A stretch of 7,458 nt of DNA from Clostridia bacterium (GTDB lineage: Bacteria; Bacillota_A; Clostridia; Christensenellales; Borkfalkiaceae). The position numbers and the translations under genes are program-made. The notes beneath the pieces were generated by a model that saw only the letters and a program-made list of their open reading frames with translations, had not been told where the DNA came from and searched no databases. The first letter of the stretch is position 1. Each line of letters opens with the position of its first letter. The stretch is from assembly GCA_017462825.1 (NCBI GenBank), contig JAFTQI010000025.1, forward strand, positions 1 to 7,458. The letters are read 5' to 3'. Of the stretch, positions 1 to 4,838 are shown in pieces.

Positions 1-404
1 CGTTGCCCAAGAAAGAAGTTATGCTCTTGAAGAAAGAAATGGGCAAATTGCAGGCGAACCTTGGCGGTATCAAGACGATGAAAGGTATGCCCGGCGTTAT
101 GTTCGTGGTTGACCCTCACAACGAAGACATCGCAATCAAAGAAGCAAAGAAGCTTGGTATTAAGATCGTTGCTATCACCGATACCAACTGCGATCCCGAC
201 GAAATCGACTACGTTATCCCTGGTAACGACGACGCTATCCGCGCAATCAAGTTGATCTCTTCCGTAATCGCGAACGCGGTTATCGAAGCGAACCAAGGCG
301 AAGAAGCGCTCGTAGCGCAAGAAGTAGCGGAAAACGCGGAAGAAGCAGCGGAAGCTCCCGCTTCGATTGAAGAAGTGGTTGCAGCGGCGGAAGAAAACGC
401 GTAA
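1..404 (+). CDS. rpsB: 30S ribosomal protein S2, C-terminal part (5' end outside window)
   Basis: S2 is a small-subunit ribosomal protein on the solvent side of the 30S, needed for binding S1 and for initiation. The reading frame is open from the window edge (first full codon at position 3), so the TTG there is an internal leucine codon and not a start. Seen directly: the S2 segment LPKKEVMLL, then LGGIK, the [20 protein letters not shown] core, the [10 protein letters not shown] stretch and the [12 protein letters not shown] signature, all in the expected order. After the conserved domain there is an acidic Ala/Glu-rich tail of about 35 residues, typical of many Bacillota S2 proteins and probably disordered. 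It is followed by tsf in the usual order, with a hairpin between them. Codon use matches highly expressed genes. Identification is secure; only the N-terminal half is missing. Confidence 0.97.
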   Translation, partial: LPKKEVMLLKKEMGKLQANLGGIKTMKGMPGVMFVVDPHNEDIAIKEAKKLGIKIVAITDTNCDPDEIDYVIPGNDDAIRAIKLISSVIANAVIEANQGEEALVAQEVAENAEEAAEAPASIEEVVAAAEENA

Positions 405-419
405 ACAATGCAAAAAGCG

Positions 420-452
420 TTCGCCCGATGCGTAAACATCGGGCGAATTTTT
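420..452 (+). terminator. Hairpin terminator/attenuator between rpsB and tsf
   Basis: A perfect 11-bp stem (TTCGCCCGATG at 420-430 with CATCGGGCGAA at 437-447) closes a 6-nt loop and is followed by five Ts (448-452). This is a standard factor-independent terminator shape. Its place between rpsB and tsf suggests partial termination that sets the S2 to EF-Ts ratio, as described for the E. coli rpsB-tsf spacer. No clear promoter is seen in the 40 bases between it and tsf, so tsf probably depends on read-through. Confidence 0.85.
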
Positions 453-492
453 GAAAAAGAAAAATAATTTAAGAATATAGGAGATAAACATT

Positions 493-1383
493 ATGGCATT
501 TACGGCAAAAGACGTAATGGCGCTCCGCGAAAAGACGGGCGCAGGCGTTATGGACTGCAAAAAGGCATTGACGGACGCTGACGGCGATATGGCAAAAGCA
601 GCGGACCTTCTTCGTGAAAGAGGTATTGCGAAAGCGGATAAGAAAGCTTCCCGTATTGCGGCGGAAGGTATCGTTTCCTGCTATATCGACGGAAAGGTAG
701 GCGTTCTCGTAGAGCTTAACTGCGAATCCGATTTCGTTGCAAAGAATCCCAAGTTCGCGGCGATTGCGGAAGAAGTGGCGAAAGTTATCGTAAAGGATAA
801 CCCCGCTGACGTAGAAGCGCTCCTTGCGTGCGTATGCAGCGAAGGCACGGTAGAAGAATATTTGAAGAGCAACATCGCGGTTATTGGTGAAAAGATTGCG
901 GTTAGAAGATTCGTTCGCTATGAAAGCGAAGGATTCCTTGCAAGCTATATCCACCTTGGCGGTAAGCTCGGCGTAATGCTCGATATGGCTGGCGAAGCTA
1001 CGGACGCGGCGAAGGAAACGGCGCACGACGTAACGCTCCAAATCGCGTTCACGAAACCCGCTTACCTTACGAAAGACGAAGTTTCCGCAGAAACGCTTGA
1101 AAAGGAAAAAGCGGTGTTGAAACAACAAGCGATGAACGAAGGCAAGCCCGAAGCTATCGCTGAAAAGATGGTTATGGGTAGAATTAAGAAATTCTACGAC
1201 GAAAACTGCCTTTTGGAACAAGCGTTCATCAAAGACGATTCCAAGAAAATCGGCGATTTGGTGAAATCCGCAGGTACGGCTATCACGAAGTTTGCGTTCT
1301 TCGTAATGGGTGAAGGTCTTGAAAAGAAGAGCGAAGACTTGAACGAAGAAGTTGCTAAGCAAGTTGCCGCAATGAAAGCGTAA
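493..1383 (+). CDS. tsf: Translation elongation factor Ts (EF-Ts)
   Basis: EF-Ts is the cytosolic guanine nucleotide exchange factor that removes GDP from EF-Tu. The 296-residue product is close to the usual bacterial length (283 in E. coli). Visible parts: the N-terminal UBA-like domain with LREKTGAGVMDCKKAL (residues 11-26); the EF-Tu-contact motif NCESDFVAKN (76-85), where the usual TDFV is SDFV, a conservative change; then the core dimer-like subdomains with AVRRF, YIHLGGKLGVML and HDVTLQIAF; and a C-terminal helix ending in AAMKA. The start is fixed by AGGAG (479-483) nine bases before ATG. It lies 88 bases after rpsB in the classic order, and a strong terminator follows. The pyrH-frr genes that often come next in Bacillota are absent here. 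Confidence 0.98.
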   Translation: MAFTAKDVMALREKTGAGVMDCKKALTDADGDMAKAADLLRERGIAKADKKASRIAAEGIVSCYIDGKVGVLVELNCESDFVAKNPKFAAIAEEVAKVIVKDNPADVEALLACVCSEGTVEEYLKSNIAVIGEKIAVRRFVRYESEGFLASYIHLGGKLGVMLDMAGEATDAAKETAHDVTLQIAFTKPAYLTKDEVSAETLEKEKAVLKQQAMNEGKPEAIAEKMVMGRIKKFYDENCLLEQAFIKDDSKKIGDLVKSAGTAITKFAFFVMGEGLEKKSEDLNEEVAKQVAAMKA

Positions 1384-1423
1384 GCGACGTGCTCGTTATT
1401 CGAAGCGAAGAATTTTATAAATA

Positions 1424-1455
1424 AAGGAACGGCATCAAGCCGTTCCTTATTTTTT
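1424..1455 (+). terminator. Factor-independent terminator of the rpsB-tsf unit
   Basis: A 10-bp perfect stem (AAGGAACGGC at 1424-1433, GCCGTTCCTT at 1439-1448) with loop ATCAA, followed by ATTTTTT. It lies 40 bases after the tsf stop codon and should end the ribosomal transcript. Confidence 0.93.
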
Positions 1456-1500
1456 ATCTACGACAACGCAACTTATATGTATTAACGAAAGATAGAAAAA

Positions 1501-1539
1501 CTCGCCAGCGGAGGCTCTCCGCACGTTCCTTATTTTTTT
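1501..1539 (+). repeat. Second hairpin and duplicated terminator tail
   Basis: Two things are seen. First, GCGGAG (1508-1513) and CTCCGC (1517-1522) form a 6-bp stem with a 3-base loop. Second, CGTTCCTTATTTTTT at 1524-1538 is an exact 15-base copy of 1441-1455, the right half of the tsf terminator. The left arm of that terminator (AAGGAACG) could pair with either copy. The hairpin plus seven Ts (1533-1539) could act as a back-up terminator, but ten bases separate stem and T-run, which is poor for a standalone one. It may be a remnant of a duplicated terminator or of a small dispersed repeat. Confidence 0.5.
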
Positions 1540-1563
1540 GCCGTTTTTACGCATACTGTCCGT

Positions 1564-2763
1564 ATGGAAAAAGAACTGTTAAAAGAAGCGGAAAAATTAC
1601 AGGATAAATACGTGAAAATTCGCCGTACTTTGCACGCAAACGCCGAAACGGGGTTTGATTTACCGAATACGAAAGGTATCGTGATAGAAACGCTGACGGC
1701 GATGGGATATGCGCCGAAAATCGTGGGGAAAGGCGCGGTTGTGGCAACGCTTGGAGAGAGGAAAAAGGGGAAAGCCGTTTTGCTTCGTGCGGATATGGAC
1801 GGCTTGCCGATTGCGGAGAAAACGTGTAAAGCGTATGCCTGTAAAAGGGGCAATATGCACGCTTGCGGACACGATATGCATACGGCAATGCTACTGATGG
1901 CGGCGGAACTGCTAAAAGGGGAAGAATCACGTTTATCCCGTCCCGTCGTTTTCTTATTTCAGTCAGCCGAAGAAACGCTCGAAGGGGCGAAAGACGTCGT
2001 ATCGTCGGGGTTATTATCTTCTTATAACGTAGGAAGTGGGGTAATGCTGCACGTATTGACGGCAACCGATTTGCCCACGGGGCGTATCGTCGTGTCTTCG
2101 GGCGGCGTAAGCGCGCCTGCCGCCGATTATTTTACCGTACAAGTAACGGGGAAAGCCTGTCACGGCTCGTCGCCGCAAAACGGCGTAGACGCGCTCTCCG
2201 TTTGCGCGCGGATTTTGCTTTCTTTGGAAACGCTTTCGGCAAGGGAGCTTCCGACGGTAGAGCCGTTCGTTTTGACGGTAGGAAAACTGCAATCGGGGGT
2301 GGCAAGCAATGCGATTGCGGATAGAGCGGTAATGCAAGGAACGCTCCGCGCGTTTGACGAAAGCGTACGGGTATTTGCGAAAAAAAGGCTGAAAGAAATC
2401 GCGCAAGGCACAGCGAAAACCTTTCGCGCCAAAGCGGAAGTATCCTTTACGAGCGGTTGTCCTGCTTTGAAAAACGACGGGGGTATGTCTTTGACGATTG
2501 GCAAAACGTTGCAGGGCGTGTTCGGGAAAGATAAGGTGTTTTATTCGGCGGATTTGGACGGCGGTGTGAAGCGGGGCGTTGGCGGCAGCGAAGATTTTGC
2601 ATATATTGCAAACGAAGTTCCGTCGGTGATGCTCGCTTTGGCGGCAGGCAATATACAAGACGGCTACAAATACCCTTTGCACCACCCCAAAACGGAGTTT
2701 GACGAAGGCGTTTTGCATATCGGCGGTTGCGCGTTTGCGGCGATAGCGCTGAAAACGCAGTGA
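1564..2763 (+). CDS. M20-family metallo-amidohydrolase (N-acyl-amino-acid / hippurate hydrolase type)
   Basis: This is a predicted cytosolic metal-dependent hydrolase that removes an acyl group from N-acyl amino acids or related amides; the exact substrate cannot be read from sequence. The 399 residues match the usual family length (about 380-400). Motifs in order: RRTLHANAETGF (20-31), RADMDGLPI (75-83), MHACGHDMHTAM (98-109), QSAEE (133-137), MLHV (161-164), the lid/dimerisation domain starting near PAADYFTVQVTGKACHGSSP, GSEDF, and LHHPKTEF (372-379). The five metal ligands known from plant ILL2-type enzymes all have counterparts: C101, H103, E137 (also the general-base region), H163 and H373. 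ATG at 1564 keeps the conserved N-terminal helix, but no Shine-Dalgarno is visible in front of it. No signal peptide. It sits alone between terminators. Alternatives are an amino-acid deacetylase such as N-acetyl-diaminopimelate deacetylase; I cannot separate these. Confidence 0.93.
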   Translation: MEKELLKEAEKLQDKYVKIRRTLHANAETGFDLPNTKGIVIETLTAMGYAPKIVGKGAVVATLGERKKGKAVLLRADMDGLPIAEKTCKAYACKRGNMHACGHDMHTAMLLMAAELLKGEESRLSRPVVFLFQSAEETLEGAKDVVSSGLLSSYNVGSGVMLHVLTATDLPTGRIVVSSGGVSAPAADYFTVQVTGKACHGSSPQNGVDALSVCARILLSLETLSARELPTVEPFVLTVGKLQSGVASNAIADRAVMQGTLRAFDESVRVFAKKRLKEIAQGTAKTFRAKAEVSFTSGCPALKNDGGMSLTIGKTLQGVFGKDKVFYSADLDGGVKRGVGGSEDFAYIANEVPSVMLALAAGNIQDGYKYPLHHPKTEFDEGVLHIGGCAFAAIALKTQ

Positions 2764-2800
2764 AAAAACCGCCGACCACGGGAAGTGGTCGGCGGTTGTT
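2763..2800. terminator. Bidirectional terminator between convergent genes
   Basis: A perfect 13-bp stem (AACCGCCGACCAC at 2767-2779, GTGGTCGGCGGTT at 2785-2797) with loop GGGAA. On the minus strand the stem is followed by six Ts (the A-run at 2763-2768), an ideal end for the DeoR gene, which stops 14 bases before the stem. On the plus strand the tail is only TTGTT, so it is weaker for the amidohydrolase. The A-run overlaps the last base of the amidohydrolase stop codon, so the spacing is very tight. Confidence 0.92.
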
Positions 2801-2813
2801 CCGTGAACGGAAA

Positions 2814-3572
2814 TTATAACACTACTATATTTTTCTTTTCGATTTCCGCTTTCAGTTCTTCGGGGAAAGCGTCGTCGGTGATGAGTACGTTCAAATCTTC
2901 AATCCGCGCAAACGTATACGGTTTCACCTTACCGATTTTCGAGCTATCGAGCATCATATACGTCGATTTTACCTTTTTGCGAATTGTTCTGAACAAATCC
3001 GCTTCGGGTTGGGATTCGCACGAGAAACCGCTTTCGGGGGTAAACGCCGCTGCGGAAATCACGGCGAGCTGGAAATTGGTGTCTTGGAAATACATCGACG
3101 CGAGCGACGACGTGGTGGACAGGTTGTCTTTCAACAGCGGTCCGCCCAAAAGGTTGATATTGACGTTCTTCTTTTTGGAAAGCTCGGTAGCGACGGCAAG
3201 CCCGTTTGTGAACACGTTGCAGGGCATGTCGGGGAGTTCTTTGGCAAGATAGAGCGCAGTAGTACCTGCGTCAAGAAAGAAAGACGAGCCGGGTTCAATC
3301 AAAGCCACCGCTTTTTGAGCGATTTGGATTTTCTCGTCGGTGTGAATCGTACTCTTTTGCGTATAGGGTACGCCCGAATTTTTTTGTACGTCCTTGACGG
3401 ACATCGCGCCGCCGCGGATACGGATAACTTTGCCCTCCTGTTCCAAAAGCAATAAATCTCTGCGGAGCGTCATTTGCGAAGCCTTGGGGAAGAATTCTTC
3501 TAATTGTTTCAAAGTGAGTTTGCCACGCTTGTCGATGAGAGCGGCGATTTGCGCAATACGGTCTTTTTTCAT
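2814..3572 (-). CDS. DeoR-family transcriptional regulator
   Basis: A predicted DNA-binding repressor of the DeoR/GlpR family, which normally respond to phosphorylated sugars or related metabolites. The 252 residues match the family (about 250). The N-terminal winged helix-turn-helix (about 5-56) carries the family signature, ending in MTLRRDLLLLEQEGKVIRIRGGA. The C-terminal sensor domain shows the expected elements: EKIQIAQKA (80-88), DAGTT (101-105), FTNG (121-124), NLLGG (140-144) and DSSKIGK (209-215), which form the sugar-phosphate pocket in an isomerase-like fold. The start is the ATG whose complement is at 3570-3572: it has AAAGGAG five bases upstream and gives the standard MKKDRIAQI N-terminus. 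No sugar kinase or transporter gene lies in the window, so its targets are unknown; many relatives regulate themselves. Confidence 0.95.
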   Translation of the reverse strand: MKKDRIAQIAALIDKRGKLTLKQLEEFFPKASQMTLRRDLLLLEQEGKVIRIRGGAMSVKDVQKNSGVPYTQKSTIHTDEKIQIAQKAVALIEPGSSFFLDAGTTALYLAKELPDMPCNVFTNGLAVATELSKKKNVNINLLGGPLLKDNLSTTSSLASMYFQDTNFQLAVISAAAFTPESGFSCESQPEADLFRTIRKKVKSTYMMLDSSKIGKVKPYTFARIEDLNVLITDDAFPEELKAEIEKKNIVVL

Positions 3573-3577
3573 AAAAA

Positions 3578-3584
3578 CTCCTTT
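3578..3584 (-). promoter_or_regulatory. Ribosome binding site that fixes the deoR-family start
   Basis: On the minus strand AAAGGAG lies five bases before ATG (complement at 3570-3572). An in-frame ATG 57 bases further upstream has no such site and would add 19 non-family residues, so the shorter form is preferred. Confidence 0.85.
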
Positions 3585-3619
3585 CGTTTGTCTAAATTGT
3601 AAATGTAATGAACATACAT

Positions 3620-3648
3620 AAGGTAACATAAAAAAAGAAAAAAAGCAA
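3620..3648 (-). promoter_or_regulatory. Weak candidate promoter for the deoR-family gene
   Basis: On the minus strand TTGCTT (complement of 3643-3648) and TACCTT (complement of 3620-3625) are 17 bases apart, with TG one base before the -10. The -10 matches the consensus at only three positions; the TGn extension may help. Another weak -10 (TACAAT, complement of 3596-3601) is present without a good -35. The spacer contains two seven-base T-runs separated by a C. Confidence 0.35.
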
Positions 3649-3674
3649 GTAAAAGAGCGTAAAAAGCGTGTAAA

Positions 3675-3736
3675 TTTTCATAAAAAATAACAAATTCACA
3701 AAAAATCAACAATAAAATTATCATTTTTCATAAAAA
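3675..3736. repeat. Pair of 12-base repeats, possible operator sites
   Basis: TTTTCATAAAAA occurs at 3675-3686 and again at 3725-3736, exactly 50 bp apart, in the AT-rich region between the divergent genes. Each copy is nearly palindromic (TTTT-x-AT-x-AAAA). The same 12 bases occur a third time at 3566-3577, overlapping the deoR-family start codon, though there the coding sequence partly explains it. Possible autoregulatory operator; the region is AT-rich, so chance cannot be excluded. Confidence 0.35.
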
Positions 3737-3750
3737 CATCACAATAATTT

Positions 3751-3764
3751 CCTTTGCGCAAAGG
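3751..3764. promoter_or_regulatory. Perfect 14-bp palindrome upstream of the promoter at 3785
   Basis: CCTTTGCGCAAAGG is a perfect inverted repeat with no spacer, and its half TTTGCGC is repeated directly at 3765-3771. It ends 20 bases before the -35 box of the downstream gene; its centre lies about 62 bases before the expected transcription start, a place where activators often bind. It stands out as GC-rich within AT-rich surroundings. The binding protein is unknown. Confidence 0.5.
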
Positions 3765-3784
3765 TTTGCGCCGCCAAAAAACGG

Positions 3785-3813
3785 TTGCCTTTTTAAGGTG
3801 GGTATGTTATAAT
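3785..3813 (+). promoter_or_regulatory. Sigma-A promoter of the unknown 208-residue gene
   Basis: TTGCCT (3785-3790) and TATAAT (3808-3813) are separated by 17 bases, with TG one base before the -10 (extended -10). Transcription should start near 3820, giving a leader of about 23 bases. Confidence 0.88.
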
Positions 3814-3842
3814 AAGAGAAAGCGTGAACGGAGAAAGGGCTA

Positions 3843-4469
3843 ATGTACGATTTTTTGGATGATTTAGACGAATATTTTTGCGAGAAATACGCCAATTACG
3901 ATAAGCTTTGCGTGTTGCCGGGGTATCGTATGCCGAAAATGCAAACGACGACCACCGACGAATTCGGTAGGTCATATTCCTATACGTTGCCGGCGAATAC
4001 GATGCGCCTTGCGTTGCAGGAAAACAAAGCGGATATGTTAAAAACGTTAAAATCGCGTATCGTAGATAAAACGTTTTCCTTTTCCTTCCGCCCGATTGGT
4101 TTTTTCCGTCGCATAAAATATGCCTTTGCAAAATCCGCGCCCAAGAAACTGTTGGCGCAGGAGTTGGAGAGATACAAGCTCACGGACGAAGACGTGTTGC
4201 AGGGCTTGACGGTAGATGGCGAAATTTGGAAAAATATTAAAAAGGGAAAGTTTGCGCCGACGCAAAACACGATTGTATCCTTGGCGATTATCGGGCATTT
4301 TTCTATTGAAGATACACAGGCGCTTCTTGCGGCGTATGGCTACGAGTTCAATTACGCGGTGGAAAAAGACGTCGTTGTTTCTTATATATTGACGCATAAA
4401 GTATTCGCTCGTCCGATGATGGAAGCGGCGTTTGCGGAATATAAAGTAAGCAATTTGTTTATAAAATAA
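3843..4469 (+). CDS. Conserved-type protein of unknown function with HTH-like C-terminal half
   Basis: I do not recognise a named family for the 208-residue product. It has no signal peptide or membrane helix. The N-terminal part (1-80) begins with an acidic segment, has a Tyr/Thr-rich stretch at 36-50 and a helical part at 53-75. A basic linker follows (about 85-102, FFRRIKYAFAKSAPKK). The C-terminal part (103-208) resembles, by eye, the degenerate Cro/C1-like helix-turn-helix domain that in some Clostridia follows other domains: a short helix with LTDEDV, a G-x-IWKNIKKGKFAPTQNTIVSLAI recognition-like segment, FSIEDTQALLAAYGYEF, and a tail VSYILTHKV. DNA or RNA binding is therefore an inference. 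The start has GGAG (3830-3833) nine bases upstream and lies just downstream of a strong promoter. It is monocistronic, and no clear terminator follows. Confidence 0.88.
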   Translation: MYDFLDDLDEYFCEKYANYDKLCVLPGYRMPKMQTTTTDEFGRSYSYTLPANTMRLALQENKADMLKTLKSRIVDKTFSFSFRPIGFFRRIKYAFAKSAPKKLLAQELERYKLTDEDVLQGLTVDGEIWKNIKKGKFAPTQNTIVSLAIIGHFSIEDTQALLAAYGYEFNYAVEKDVVVSYILTHKVFARPMMEAAFAEYKVSNLFIK

Positions 4470-4497
4470 CGAAAAGCGCAAAATACCGTCAAAAAAG

Positions 4498-4526
4498 TTG
4501 CATTTTGTCGCCCGTCGTGTTATAAT
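4498..4526 (+). promoter_or_regulatory. Sigma-A promoter of the T-box/cysE/cysS operon
   Basis: TTGCAT (4498-4503) and TATAAT (4521-4526) are 17 bases apart, with TG one base before the -10. Transcription should start near 4533, just before the T-box stem I. The 12 bases from TG to AAG are identical to those of the promoter at 3785. Confidence 0.9.
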
Positions 4527-4546
4527 AAGGAAAATTGCATAACCGA

Positions 4547-4810
4547 GTGGAAAAAGAGTACCTTATAACCGCTTGCAAACACAGAGAGAAACGCCGTGGG
4601 CTGAAAGCGTTTTGCCGTAGGTAGGAAGAAGGGAAAGTGCGTTTCCGCGTTTGAGGACGGAGTAACGCTCCGCGGCTGCCCCCGTTATCGGGCGATACGA
4701 GGGGAAAATTTACCCAAAGAGTAAAATTTTCTGAAATAAAGTGGAACAGCGAAGCAAAGCGCCTTTATATTATGTAGTATGGACTACTACGATATAAAGA
4801 CGCTTTTTAT
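4547..4810 (+). promoter_or_regulatory. Cysteine-specific T-box riboswitch
   Basis: This leader RNA senses uncharged tRNA-Cys and controls read-through into cysE-cysS. Stem I base: GTGGAAA (4547-4553) with TTTCCGC (4642-4648). Specifier loop: GAGTA side at 4556-4560 facing GAAAGTGCG (4633-4641), closed by CCTT/AAGG; the codon is TGC (4638-4640, Cys), followed by a purine. Distal part: AGAGAG (4583-4588), helix AAACGC/GCGTTT (4589-4594, 4607-4612) and the conserved GGGCTGAAAG loop. Further hairpins lie at 4658-4672, 4681-4692 and 4704-4731. Antiterminator: ATAAAG (4736-4741) with CTTTAT (4763-4768), bulge TGGAACA (4742-4748), and GCG/CGC. The bulge UGGA would pair with a UCCA 3' end, matching the U73 discriminator known for tRNA-Cys. 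Specifier and bulge thus independently point to cysteine. Confidence 0.94.
4759..4808 (+). terminator. T-box regulated terminator
   Basis: The left arm GCGCCTTTATAT (4759-4770) pairs with ATATAAAGACGC (4792-4803) apart from one C-A mismatch; an inner stem GTAGTA/TACTAC (4774-4779, 4785-4790) caps it, and five Ts follow. The arm CTTTAT is shared with the antiterminator, so the two structures exclude each other. It ends 30 bases before cysE. Confidence 0.92.
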
Positions 4811-4838
4811 TTTAACGAAGCGGAAAAGGAGATAGGCT

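Noticed and set aside
469..1362. Long minus-strand open frame opposite tsf (297 codons)
   Set aside because: It mirrors the well-supported tsf gene, its product is Phe/Arg-rich without family features, and no ribosome site or promoter is seen. The same holds for minus-strand frames opposite the amidohydrolase and cysS.
1501..1522. Mobile element end or MITE
   Set aside because: A 6-bp stem is present but there are no matching terminal repeats or target-site duplications in the window.
2785..3252. Plus-strand open frame of 155 codons opposite the deoR-family gene
   Set aside because: It starts inside the terminator stem, has low-complexity Ser/Phe-rich product, and is fully antisense to a clear DeoR family gene.
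3573..3629. Longer start for the deoR-family gene
   Set aside because: The extra 19 residues do not resemble DeoR proteins and lie across the ribosome site and likely leader.
3566..3736. CRISPR-like spaced repeats
   Set aside because: Three copies of a 12-base AT-rich word with unequal spacing (109 and 50 bp); repeats are too short and no cas genes are present.
4479..4507. CAAAAT/ATTTTG inverted repeat after the 208-residue gene, as a terminator
   Set aside because: Only six weak A-T-rich pairs, a long loop and no T-run; it also overlaps the -35 of the next promoter.
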